DNA of 64,000 bases from an uncultured Eubacteriales bacterium (GTDB lineage Bacteria; Bacillota; Clostridia; Oscillospirales; Oscillospiraceae), in assembly GCA_900549475.1 (NCBI GenBank), contig UROF01000002.1:62001-126000 (forward strand), read 5' to 3'. A program made the translations under genes and the position numbers. Shown here one piece after another: positions 40,687 through 49,467 of this stretch (positions are counted from its first letter, which is position 1; each line of letters opens with the position of its first letter). The notes under the pieces were generated by a model. That model searched no databases. It was not told the origin of the DNA and saw only the letters and a list, made by a program, of their open reading frames with translations.

Positions 40687-43368
40687 ATGATCGGCCAAGC
40701 AAGCCACTCTTCTGCCGTCAATGCCCCTGACATTTCTCACGTCAGAACAGCATCATCAGGAAAACTGAAGATCTTTTTCGGATATGCTTCCGGCGTAGGC
40801 AAGACCTACGCTATGCTGGATGCCGCCTTACGGGCCAAGGAGGCCGGGGTAGATGTGGTGTGCGGATATCTCGACCCCCGTACTCCCCCGGAGACGCTGG
40901 CACTGCTCAGCGGCCTGGAGCAGCTTTCCTCTTCCTCATGGTCAAAACGGGAATTTGACCTGGACGCCGCTCTGGCCCGTCATCCTCAACTGATCCTGGT
41001 AGATGCCCTGGCCCATACAAACGGCCCTGGATGCCGCCATGTCAACCGGTATCAGGATGTGCAGGAGCTCCTGCGGGCAGGGATCGACGTATACAGCACC
41101 CTCAACGTCCAGGAGCTGGAAAGCTTGACGGACGTTGTCTCCGCTATCACCGGAAGCACTGTGACTGACCGCGTCCCCGACTCCGTTTTTGATTCCGCCA
41201 GTCAGGTGGAAGTGGTGGATCTGGAGCCCGCCGACCTGTTGGAGCGGTTGGCCAACAGCCAGAACCGCCGCAGGATCGCCCATGTACTTCCCGGCAACAT
41301 GGCTTCCCCAGAAAAAGCCCTGGGCGCACTCCGTGAGATTGCCCTGCGCCGTACAGCGGATCGTCTGGAGCGCATCCCAGGCGGCCTGTCAGGTGAAAAA
41401 AAGAGCAAAACCGGGGAGCACATCATGATCTGCCTCTCAGGCGCCCCCTCCAACCCCAAGGTGATCCGTACTGCCGCCAGGCTGGCCGATGCTTTTCATG
41501 GTTCCTTTACCGCGCTGTTCGTGGAGCCTCCGTACTTTCGCCAGCAGGAGGAAGCCCAGAAACTGCGTGTCCAGGCCAACCTGCGCCTGGCCGAAGAGCT
41601 GGGTGCCCGTATCGCCACCGCCTACGGCAGTGAGCCCGCTATCCAAATTGCTGAATATGCCAAAATAAGCGGTATCACCAAAATCGTTCTGGGACGCAGT
41701 CCCCAGCACCTGGGGCTTCTCCACACCAAGTCTCTGGTGGACCAGCTCAACACCCTGGCCCCGGATCTGGATATTTACATCATTCCCGACCAGCCCTCCC
41801 AGCCCTCCCTCTCTCTTCTGAAAAACCGGCGCCATTTTTCAGCGGAAAAACTTTCTCTGCGGAATATAGCCCGCACACTGGCTGTTTTAGGAATATGTAC
41901 CGCCGTCGGCTTTCTCTTCCTGCAGCTTGGCATCAACAGCGCCAATATCATTATGATCTATATTCTGGGCGCATTGGCTACCGCTATAATCACCGACGGC
42001 CACCGATACAGCCTGGCTGCCTCCCTCCTGTCCGTTCTCATCTTTAATTTCTTTTTTACTTACCCCTATTTTTCCTTAATGAGCAACCCGGGGTATCTGG
42101 TCACCTTTGCTGTCATGTTCATTGTGGCTTTTCTGGGCAGCTCTCTGACTACCAGAGTCAAACAGCAGGCGATCCAAAGCGCTGAAAAGGCATATCGAAC
42201 GGAAATTTTGCTGCAAACCAGTCAAAAGCTTCAAAAAGCAGAGGATTTTCGGTCTATCATCTCTGTTGCCGCCACTCAGCTCAATCAGCTTCTGGAACGG
42301 GATCTGGTCATCTACCCTGCGGGTGAGGACGGTACGCTGCAGGATGCTCTGCTTTTCCCAGCTGAGGCAGGCAGCGATATGGCACGCTACCTCACCCCGG
42401 AGGAACGCATAGCTGCGGACTGGGTGGGAAAAAACAATAAACATGCCGGTGCCACCACCTCCACCCTTCCGGATACCAAGTGTCTCTATATGGCCATCCG
42501 CGGTTCTGCTCAAGTTGAGGCTGTAGCCGGTATTCCCATCGATCCGGACCGAAAACCCGATATCTTTGAAAAAAACCTGATGATCGCCATTCTGGATGAG
42601 TGTGGTCTGGCACTGGAGAAGGAGCGGGTGGTACTGGCCAAGCGGCAGGCAGAGGAGGCCGCCCGCCAGGAAGCCCTCCGCGCCAACCTCCTGCGGGCTA
42701 TCTCCCATGACCTGCGTACCCCTCTGACCAGCATCTCAGGAAACGCCGGCATCCTGATGGACAGAGGTGACCTCCTGGATGAAAACAAAAAATCCCAGCT
42801 TTATGGCTCGATTTATGACGATGCCATGTGGCTGATCAGCCTGGTGGAGAACCTCCTCTCCATCACCAGGATGGAAAATAGTTCCCTGCGGCTGAACATC
42901 CAGCCTGAACTGCTAGACGACGTCTTTTCCGATGCGCTATCCCATTTGGACCGGAATGCCGCCAGATACGTGATCACCACAGAGCTGTCCGACGATCTTC
43001 TGATGGCAGATATGGACGCCCGCCTGATCGTTCAGGTGATCATCAACATGATCAACAACGCCATCAAGTATACGCCCCCCGGCTCCCACATTACCTTATC
43101 CGCCCAGCAGGAAGGCCCTTGGGCCCGGGTCTCTGTCTCCGACGACGGTCCCGGAATCCCTGAAGCCTCCAAAGAGAAGCTTTTTGATATGTTCTATACC
43201 ATAAACAATCAGCGCGGAGACGGTCGAAGAGGTCTGGGACTGGGCCTTTCCCTCTGTAAATCCATTGTCACCGCTCACGGCGGAACTATTTCAGCAGAAA
43301 ACCTCGTGCCACATGGGGCGCGGTTTTCCTTTACATTGCACCTTTCGGAGGCAGCTGCTTATGAATAA
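40687..43368 (+). CDS. kdpD: KdpD sensor histidine kinase
   Basis: Membrane sensor for potassium or turgor. 893 residues, full length: N-terminal KdpD domain with Walker A FFGYASGVGKTYAML near 30; USP-like domain from HIMICLSGAPSNPKVI near 245; four membrane helices of the DUF4118 module around 400-485; GAF domain around 510-650; and a kinase core with H-box ISHDLRTPLTSISG near 676, N-box NMINNAIKYTPPG, DDGPGIPE and GLGLGLSLCKSI. GAGGT precedes the ATG. It overlaps kdpE by 8 bases. The KdpFABC pump genes are not adjacent; ktrB is instead the divergent neighbour. Confidence 0.95.
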   Translation: MIGQASHSSAVNAPDISHVRTASSGKLKIFFGYASGVGKTYAMLDAALRAKEAGVDVVCGYLDPRTPPETLALLSGLEQLSSSSWSKREFDLDAALARHPQLILVDALAHTNGPGCRHVNRYQDVQELLRAGIDVYSTLNVQELESLTDVVSAITGSTVTDRVPDSVFDSASQVEVVDLEPADLLERLANSQNRRRIAHVLPGNMASPEKALGALREIALRRTADRLERIPGGLSGEKKSKTGEHIMICLSGAPSNPKVIRTAARLADAFHGSFTALFVEPPYFRQQEEAQKLRVQANLRLAEELGARIATAYGSEPAIQIAEYAKISGITKIVLGRSPQHLGLLHTKSLVDQLNTLAPDLDIYIIPDQPSQPSLSLLKNRRHFSAEKLSLRNIARTLAVLGICTAVGFLFLQLGINSANIIMIYILGALATAIITDGHRYSLAASLLSVLIFNFFFTYPYFSLMSNPGYLVTFAVMFIVAFLGSSLTTRVKQQAIQSAEKAYRTEILLQTSQKLQKAEDFRSIISVAATQLNQLLERDLVIYPAGEDGTLQDALLFPAEAGSDMARYLTPEERIAADWVGKNNKHAGATTSTLPDTKCLYMAIRGSAQVEAVAGIPIDPDRKPDIFEKNLMIAILDECGLALEKERVVLAKRQAEEAARQEALRANLLRAISHDLRTPLTSISGNAGILMDRGDLLDENKKSQLYGSIYDDAMWLISLVENLLSITRMENSSLRLNIQPELLDDVFSDALSHLDRNAARYVITTELSDDLLMADMDARLIVQVIINMINNAIKYTPPGSHITLSAQQEGPWARVSVSDDGPGIPEASKEKLFDMFYTINNQRGDGRRGLGLGLSLCKSIVTAHGGTISAENLVPHGARFSFTLHLSEAAAYE

Positions 43369-44077
43369 ACCACAGATCCTCGTTGTGGAGGACGATACCG
43401 CTATTGGAAATCTGATCGCTACTGCCCTGGAGACCCAGGGTTATCAATACCACCGTGCCACTACCGGCGCAGGTGCCCTGCTGGACGCTCTTTCCTATCG
43501 TCCGGACGTGATGCTGCTGGATCTGGGCCTTCCGGATATGGACGGCGTGGAGATCATCAAGAAACTCCGGGGTTGGAGCAATATGCCGGTCATCGTCGTC
43601 TCCGCCCGCACAGAGGACAGCGACAAAGTGGCAGCTCTTGACGCCGGAGCCGACGACTATCTCACCAAGCCTTTCTCTGTGGACGAGCTGTTGGCCCGGC
43701 TGCGGGTAGCGCTTCGCCGGGTACGCTACGACAGCCAGCGCTCCAGCGAGGAAGCCGTGATCTATGAAAACGGTGGACTGCGGATCGACTACGCCGCAGG
43801 CTGCACCTACCTGGACGGCGTAGAAGTTCATCTGACCCCTATCGAGTTCAAACTTTTGTGCCTGCTGGCCAAAAACACCGGAAAAGTCCTGACCCACAAT
43901 TATATCCTCAACGAAGTCTGGGGCAGTCCCACAGCCTCCGACACCCCCTCCCTCCGGGTATTCATGGCCACCCTGCGAAAAAAGCTGGAGGCAGACCCCA
44001 GCCACCCTCAGTATATCCAAACCCACATTGGTGTAGGCTACCGGATGATCCGGCAGAAGCGGGAGGATGAGGTATAA
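43361..44077 (+). CDS. kdpE: KdpE response regulator
   Basis: OmpR-family DNA-binding regulator, 238 residues, phosphorylated by KdpD. Receiver domain with acidic pocket VVEDD, phospho-Asp in LLDLGLPDMDG near 53 and Lys in YLTKPFSVDELLAR near 102. The C-terminal winged helix runs from about 135, with LTPIEFKLLCLLAKNTGKVLTHNYILNEVWG and HIGVGYRM. The ATG at 43361 overlaps the kdpD stop, and TCGGAGG lies 9 bases upstream within kdpD, a translational-coupling arrangement. Confidence 0.95.
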   Translation: MNKPQILVVEDDTAIGNLIATALETQGYQYHRATTGAGALLDALSYRPDVMLLDLGLPDMDGVEIIKKLRGWSNMPVIVVSARTEDSDKVAALDAGADDYLTKPFSVDELLARLRVALRRVRYDSQRSSEEAVIYENGGLRIDYAAGCTYLDGVEVHLTPIEFKLLCLLAKNTGKVLTHNYILNEVWGSPTASDTPSLRVFMATLRKKLEADPSHPQYIQTHIGVGYRMIRQKREDEV

Positions 44078-44148
44078 TACCGACAGCAGAGGAACATCAC
44101 CAGCCAGCAGCCTTCCATTCCATAGGCATATACAAGACATGAGCAAAT

Positions 44149-44184
44149 AAAAAGGAAGCGGTCATTTTGACCGCTTCCTTTTTT
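44149..44184. terminator. Bidirectional terminator (kdpE / argF)
   Basis: AAAAAGGAAGCGGTCA-TTT-TGACCGCTTCCTTTTTT. A perfect stem with A/T tracts on both sides, between convergent kdpE and argF. Confidence 0.95.
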
Positions 44185-44191
44185 CTCAGCT

Positions 44192-45106
44192 TTACTTCAT
44201 CAGCAGCGCCATGACCGCCTTCTGGGCGTGGAGGCGGTTCTCCGCCTCGTCAAAGATCTCGCCTGCATGGGCCTCGAACACCGCCTCGGTGATCTCCTCC
44301 CCCCGATGGGCGGGCAGGCAGTGCTGCACCATACAGTCACTCTTGGCCACTGCCATCAGGTCATCATTCACCTGATAGCCCACAAAGGCCTTTTCCCGCT
44401 GAGCCTTTTCCTGCTCCTGGCCCATGGAAGCCCACACGTCAGTAAAGATCACATCGGCATCCTTTGCCGCCTCCATAGGATCACTGGTGAGAGTGAAGGA
44501 GGCATCCGTGACGGTCTTGGCAAAATCCAGCACCTGCTGGTCGGGCGTATAGCCGCTGGGACTGGCAATGGCCACATCCATACCGCACTTGAGGCCACCG
44601 ACAATAATAGAGTTGGCCATGTTGTTGCCATCCCCGATGTAGCAGATCTTCAGGCCTTCCAGCTTGGCCTTATGCTCCCGGATGGTCATGAGATCCGCCA
44701 ACACCTGGCAGGGATGGCAGAAATCCGTAAGGCCGTTGATGACAGGAATGGAGCCATACTTGGCCAGATCCTCCACCTCCTGCTGATCAAAGGTCCGGAT
44801 CATGATGCCGTCGCAGTAACGACTGAGCACCCGGGCTGTATCCTGTACCGGCTCGCCCCGGCCGATCTGGCTGACAGAGTTGGAGAGAAACAGGGCATGA
44901 CCGCCCAGCTGGAACATCCCCACCTCAAAGGACACCCGGGTACGGGTGGAGTTCTTGGAAAAGATCATAGCCAGGGTCTTTCCCTTGAGAACCTCATGGG
45001 GAATCCCGTGTTTCTGGTCATATTTGAGCTGATCCGCCAGATCCAGGATCTCATAAATCTCCTCCCGGCTCAGGTCCAGCAGCTTCAGCAGGTGCTTGTT
45101 CTTCAT
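44192..45106 (-). CDS. argF: Ornithine carbamoyltransferase
   Basis: Ornithine + carbamoyl phosphate to citrulline. 304 residues. Carbamoyl-phosphate loop SKNSTRTRVSFE near 50, DGIMIRTFDQQ, FCHPCQVLAD near 130, ornithine-binding DVWASMGQE near 225 and the signature HCLPAHRGEEI near 262. The SMG motif distinguishes it from aspartate or putrescine carbamoyltransferase. Last gene of the arg operon, 15 bases after argD. No carAB is in the window. Confidence 0.96.
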   Translation of the reverse strand: MKNKHLLKLLDLSREEIYEILDLADQLKYDQKHGIPHEVLKGKTLAMIFSKNSTRTRVSFEVGMFQLGGHALFLSNSVSQIGRGEPVQDTARVLSRYCDGIMIRTFDQQEVEDLAKYGSIPVINGLTDFCHPCQVLADLMTIREHKAKLEGLKICYIGDGNNMANSIIVGGLKCGMDVAIASPSGYTPDQQVLDFAKTVTDASFTLTSDPMEAAKDADVIFTDVWASMGQEQEKAQREKAFVGYQVNDDLMAVAKSDCMVQHCLPAHRGEEITEAVFEAHAGEIFDEAENRLHAQKAVMALLMK

Positions 45107-45121
45107 ATCGTTTTACTCTCC

Positions 45122-46300
45122 TTACTTCATCACCTGTGCCATGATAGCCAGGCCCTTGTCGATCTCTTCCTTCGAGATCACCAGCGGCGGCAGCAGCCGC
45201 AGAGTATCCTTTCCGGCGGTAAGCGCCAGCAGCCCCACATCCCGCAGCTTTCCGCACAGCTCCTTGTGGGTCATACCCTGTACGCCCACGCCGATCATCA
45301 GGCCCATGCCCCGGATACCGGAGACATAAGGGCTATTGAGGGCAGCGATCCCGGAGCGCAGGTACTCCCCCTTCTCCTTTACTTCCGCCAAAAATTCCGG
45401 CGTCATCGTGTCCATGACCACGCCAGCAGCCGCTGCGGCCATGGGATTTCCGCCGAAGGTGGAGCCGTGATCCCCGGCACCCAGAACCTTCCGGCACTTC
45501 TCATTGGTCAGGAAGCCGCCGAAGGGCAGGCCACCGGCAATACCCTTGGCAAAGGACACCACGTCGGGCTGGATGTCAAACTGCTGGAAAGCAAAGACGG
45601 AACCAGTGCGGCCGATGCCGGTCTGGACCTCATCAATCAGGAGCAGCCAGTCCTTTTCCGCGCAGAGCTTGGCCACTGCCTGGACATAGTCCTTGTTCAG
45701 AGGATTGACGCCGCCCTCGCCCTGGATCAGCTCCATCATCACCGCGCATACGTCGTCTCCGCTCTGGGCAAGGAGGCTGTCCATATCGTTGGCATCGGCA
45801 TAGCGGAACCCTTCCGTGAAGGGGAAGAAAAATTCGTGGAAATGATCCTGGCCGGTAGCCTTCAAAGTGGTGATGGTCCGGCCATGGAAGGAGTTCTTCA
45901 AGGTAATGATAGTGGCACGGCCCTGGCCATACTTGTCAAAGGAGTACTTCCGGGCGGTCTTGATCATGCCCTCGTTGGCCTCGGCTCCGGAGTTTCCGAA
46001 GAAGGCCGCTGCCATACCGGAGGCAGGCACCAGCTTGGCCGCCAGAGCGGCATAGGGCTCGGTATAAAAAAGGTTGGAGATGTGGCCAACTTTCATAGCC
46101 TGGTCATAAATGGCCTTGGCCCACTTCTCATTGGCGTAACCCAGAGAGCACACACCGATACCAGAGGTAAAGTCGATATATTCCTTCCCCTCTGTATCCC
46201 ACAGGGTAGCTCCCTTGCCGTGGTCGATAGCCACAGGATTACGTCCATAGGTCTGAAGGACATACTGGCTGTCCAAAGCTTTGATCTGTTCAAAATTCAT
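45122..46300 (-). CDS. argD: Acetylornithine aminotransferase
   Basis: PLP aminotransferase converting N-acetylglutamate semialdehyde to N-acetylornithine with glutamate. 392 residues: FTSGIGVCSLGYA, FGNSGAEANEGMIKTARKYS, ALMELIQGEGGV-like MMELIQGEGGVN, LLIDEVQTGIGRTG, and the PLP lysine in SFAKGIAGGLPFGG near 245. Sequence alone does not exclude additional succinyldiaminopimelate activity, but its arg operon position supports the arginine role. Confidence 0.96.
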   Translation of the reverse strand: MNFEQIKALDSQYVLQTYGRNPVAIDHGKGATLWDTEGKEYIDFTSGIGVCSLGYANEKWAKAIYDQAMKVGHISNLFYTEPYAALAAKLVPASGMAAAFFGNSGAEANEGMIKTARKYSFDKYGQGRATIITLKNSFHGRTITTLKATGQDHFHEFFFPFTEGFRYADANDMDSLLAQSGDDVCAVMMELIQGEGGVNPLNKDYVQAVAKLCAEKDWLLLIDEVQTGIGRTGSVFAFQQFDIQPDVVSFAKGIAGGLPFGGFLTNEKCRKVLGAGDHGSTFGGNPMAAAAAGVVMDTMTPEFLAEVKEKGEYLRSGIAALNSPYVSGIRGMGLMIGVGVQGMTHKELCGKLRDVGLLALTAGKDTLRLLPPLVISKEEIDKGLAIMAQVMK

Positions 46301-46316
46301 GGTTCAACTTCCTTTC

Positions 46317-47180
46317 TTACCAGATCATGGTGCCGATGCCCGCATGGGAGAGCACTTCGATCAAAATGGAGTGGGGGATGCGGCCATCCAGGATATGAGC
46401 GCGGGCAACACCGCTGCGCACCGCCTCCACGCAGCAGTCGATCTTGGGGATCATGCCCCCGGCGATCACATTCTCTTTCATCAGCCGGGGCACGTCAGAG
46501 GGGTGGATCCGGGAGATAAGGGTGGATTCGTCGTTCTTGTCCCGGAGAAGGCCACGGACGTCGGTGAGCAGAATCAGCTTCTCCGCGCCGATGGCAGTAG
46601 CCACTTTGGCGGCGGCGGTATCGGCGTTGACGTTGTAGCTGGTCTCCGCATCAATGCCCTGCGCCACAGTGGAGATCACAGGGATGAATCCGCCGGCAAT
46701 GGCGTCCTGGATCGGCTTGGGGTCCACCTCCACGATATCACCCACCAGGCCGTAGTCCACACCATCCTCCATGCGGCGCACTGCCTTGAGCATGCCGCCG
46801 TCCAGGCCGCACAGGCCCACGGCACTGCCGCCGCAGCGGTTGAGGGTGGCAACCAGGTCCTTATTCACCTTACCGCAGAGGACCATCTGCACCACGTCCA
46901 TGGTCTCCTCGTCGGTATAGCGAAGGCCGTTGACAAAACGGCTCTCCTTCCCGACCTTTTTCAGCATGGCACTGATCTCCGGGCCGCCGCCGTGGATCAC
47001 CACCACATTGATGCCCACAAGCTTCAGGAGGATGATATCACTGATCACCGCTTTGCGCAACTCCTCGGAGATCATGGCGTTGCCGCCATATTTCACTACC
47101 ACGGTCTTTTTATTGTAGCACTGGATATAGGGCAGGGCCTCTACCAGCACCTGCGCCCGGTCGGAATGGGAAAGCTCCAT
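46317..47180 (-). CDS. argB: Acetylglutamate kinase
   Basis: Phosphorylates N-acetylglutamate. 287 residues of the amino-acid-kinase fold, with KYGGNAM near 30, VVIHGGGPEISAML near 58, GLCGLDGGMLKA and YNVNADTAAAKVATAIGAEKLILLTDVRG. The N-terminus includes the extra helix (LVEALPYIQCYNKKTVVVKYGG) associated with hexameric, arginine-inhibited enzymes, so feedback control by arginine is likely. It starts 42 bases after argJ. Confidence 0.96.
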   Translation of the reverse strand: MELSHSDRAQVLVEALPYIQCYNKKTVVVKYGGNAMISEELRKAVISDIILLKLVGINVVVIHGGGPEISAMLKKVGKESRFVNGLRYTDEETMDVVQMVLCGKVNKDLVATLNRCGGSAVGLCGLDGGMLKAVRRMEDGVDYGLVGDIVEVDPKPIQDAIAGGFIPVISTVAQGIDAETSYNVNADTAAAKVATAIGAEKLILLTDVRGLLRDKNDESTLISRIHPSDVPRLMKENVIAGGMIPKIDCCVEAVRSGVARAHILDGRIPHSILIEVLSHAGIGTMIW

Positions 47181-47222
47181 GTCTCGTACCTCTTCCTTCT
47201 ATTGGGTTTTCTGGCCTACCGA

Positions 47223-48449
47223 TCAGGTCCGGTAGTCGCCGTTGATTTTAATATAATCGTAGGTGATATCGCAGCCCCAGCAGGTACAGCAGCCGCTGCC
47301 CTCACCCATGGTGATGGCGATGACCACCTCATTCTCCGTGAGGATCTTCTTGGCCAGGTCCTCATCAAAGTCCAGTCCTCTTCCCTTCTCACACACGCTG
47401 ATGGAGCCCGCAGCAGAGGCAAAAGCCACATCCACCTTTTCCGGGTCAAACTGCTCCCCGGAGTAGCCCATGGCGCACAGCACCCGGCCCCAGTTGGCAT
47501 CGCAGCCAAAGATAGCCGCCTTGGTGAGTGTGGAGGAGATAACGCTCTTGGCAATGGTCTCCGCCTGGGCCTCGTCCTTGGCTCCCTCCACCGTGCAGGT
47601 GATAAGGTGCTTTGCCCCCTCGCCGTCCTTGGCCATCATCCGGGCAAGGCTGACACACAGAGCCTTCAGGGCCTCCAGGAAGGCATAGTAGTCGTCGTTC
47701 TTCTCCGTGATCTCCACATTTCCCGCAAGGCCATTGGCCAACACCAGGCAGGTGTCGTTGGTAGAAGTATCGCCGTCCACGCTGATACGATTGAAGCTGA
47801 CTTTGGCGGTCTCCAGAAGGGCCTCCCGGATCATTTCCGGGGAAATAGCGCAGTCGGTGGTGAGAAAGCACAGCATGGTACCCATGTTGGGATGGATCAT
47901 GCCGCTGCCCTTGGCGATGCCGCCCATGCGGACAGTTTTGCCTCCTACGGTGGTCTCTACCGCAGCCTCCTTCTTCACCGTGTCGGTGGTCATAATGGCG
48001 TGGGCCGCGGCATCACTGGCCGCCTCGCTCCGCTCCAGCAGCGGGCAGAGCTTGGGAACCCCCTCCTCGATCACATTGATCTTGATCGTCTGGCCGATGA
48101 CGCCGGTGGAACACACCAGCACATCCTCCGCCTGGCAGCCAATAGCTGCTGCGGCGGCAGCGCACATCCGCTCTGCGTTTTCCTCCCCCTGCGGGGCGCA
48201 GGCATTGGCGTTGCCGCTGTTGGCGATCACCGCCCGGGCCTTGCCGTCGGCCAGGTGGGCCTTCGTCACATGGATGGGGGCCGCCTTCACCACATTGGTG
48301 GTAAACACCGCCGCTGCGGCGCAGTCCACATCAGATACAATGAGAGCCAGGTCCTTTTTATTCACATTGTGGGTCTTAACCCCCACATGGATCCCGGCGG
48401 CCCGGAACCCCTGGGCGGCGCATACGCCGCCGGAAATCTCTTTCATCAT
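47223..48449 (-). CDS. argJ: Bifunctional ornithine acetyltransferase / N-acetylglutamate synthase
   Basis: Transfers the acetyl group from N-acetylornithine to glutamate, closing the cyclic pathway; many relatives also acetylate glutamate from acetyl-CoA. 408 residues. The self-cleavage site is KGSGMIHPNMGTMLCFLTTD near residue 185, with nucleophilic Thr after Gly (commonly NMAT; here NMGT). SGNANACAPQGEENAERM near 80 and NFDPEKV-like FDPEKVDVAFAS are family marks. The presence of argJ and lack of argA/argE shows the cyclic route. Confidence 0.96.
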   Translation of the reverse strand: MMKEISGGVCAAQGFRAAGIHVGVKTHNVNKKDLALIVSDVDCAAAAVFTTNVVKAAPIHVTKAHLADGKARAVIANSGNANACAPQGEENAERMCAAAAAAIGCQAEDVLVCSTGVIGQTIKINVIEEGVPKLCPLLERSEAASDAAAHAIMTTDTVKKEAAVETTVGGKTVRMGGIAKGSGMIHPNMGTMLCFLTTDCAISPEMIREALLETAKVSFNRISVDGDTSTNDTCLVLANGLAGNVEITEKNDDYYAFLEALKALCVSLARMMAKDGEGAKHLITCTVEGAKDEAQAETIAKSVISSTLTKAAIFGCDANWGRVLCAMGYSGEQFDPEKVDVAFASAAGSISVCEKGRGLDFDEDLAKKILTENEVVIAITMGEGSGCCTCWGCDITYDYIKINGDYRT

Positions 48450-48510
48450 GATATTCTCCTATCCGTAAGTTACAGGCGAGAAACAGGGCATCTATTGCCC
48501 TATCCTTGGT

Positions 48511-49467
48511 TTACACCAGTCCGGCAGTCTCTTCAAAGCCCAGCATCAGATTCATGTTCTGGACAGCGGCGCCGGAAGCACCTTTTCCCAGGTTGTCAAA
48601 TAGTGCGGTGACTGTCAGCTGCTGGTCGTTGCCTGCCACCACGAGGGACAAATCGTTATCTCCCGCCTTGGCCCCGCCATAGATCTTGCTGCCCGCGTCA
48701 ATATATTTGTCCTTATCCGTAGGGTCAGCCGCCACGCATACCAGCTTTTGTCCGGCGTAGTAATCACTCAGGGCTTTCCAGAGTCCATGCAGGGTGAATA
48801 CCCCCCGCAGCTGGGACATATGAAAGGCTACTGTGGTAGCCATGCCCTTGTAATAGTCATCCACCACAGGCGTAAATACCGGGCGGTACTTCAGTCCGCA
48901 CACGGCCTGCATCTCCGGCAGGTGCTTATGACCCTGGGTCAGGGTGTAGAGGGCGGGGCTGGAGAGAAGTTCTCCCCTGTTCTCTGCCTCATACTGCGCG
49001 ATCATCTTCTTTCCGCCGCCGGAGTAACCGGTGAGGGAAAAGCAGCTGAGAAGCGTATCCCGGGGCAAAATTCCCATGGTCACCAGGGGATAGACGATAC
49101 TGATAAAACCGGTGGCATGGCAGCCGGGGTTAGCTACCCGGCGGCTCTTCATAATGGCTGAGCGATGGGCCGCCGACAGCTCAGGAAAGCCGTAGTCCCA
49201 GGCGGGATTGGTGCGGTGGGCGGTGGAGGCATCGATAATGCGGGTGTTGGGATTCTCCACCATAGTCACCGCTTCAATAGCCGCTGCGTCAGGCAGGCAC
49301 AGAAACACTACATCAGCAGCGTTCATCAGCTTCTGCCGCTCCACCCGGTCCTTGCGCTTCTCCTCGTCGATCAGCAGCAGGTCGATGTCCTGCCGCCCGG
49401 AAAGCCGGTCATAGATCTGCAGGCCGGTAGTTCCCTCTTTTCCGTCAATATATACCTTGGGCTTCAT
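48511..49467 (-). CDS. argC: N-acetyl-gamma-glutamyl-phosphate reductase, type 2
   Basis: NADPH-dependent reduction of N-acetylglutamyl phosphate to the semialdehyde. 318 residues, the shorter type-2 form. The nucleotide-binding loop is DGKEGTTGLQI at the N-terminus, FLCLPDAAAIEAV near 57, and the catalytic Cys lies in VANPGCHATGFI near 117. The argH stop overlaps its start by 4 bases. Confidence 0.95.
   Translation of the reverse strand: MKPKVYIDGKEGTTGLQIYDRLSGRQDIDLLLIDEEKRKDRVERQKLMNAADVVFLCLPDAAAIEAVTMVENPNTRIIDASTAHRTNPAWDYGFPELSAAHRSAIMKSRRVANPGCHATGFISIVYPLVTMGILPRDTLLSCFSLTGYSGGGKKMIAQYEAENRGELLSSPALYTLTQGHKHLPEMQAVCGLKYRPVFTPVVDDYYKGMATTVAFHMSQLRGVFTLHGLWKALSDYYAGQKLVCVAADPTDKDKYIDAGSKIYGGAKAGDNDLSLVVAGNDQQLTVTALFDNLGKGASGAAVQNMNLMLGFEETAGLV

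Noticed and set aside
44228..48611. Two plus-strand open frames of over 760 codons opposite the arg genes
   Set aside because: Each spans several well-defined minus-strand arg genes and their gaps, and the translations are low-complexity His/Leu/Gly-rich. They are shadows.
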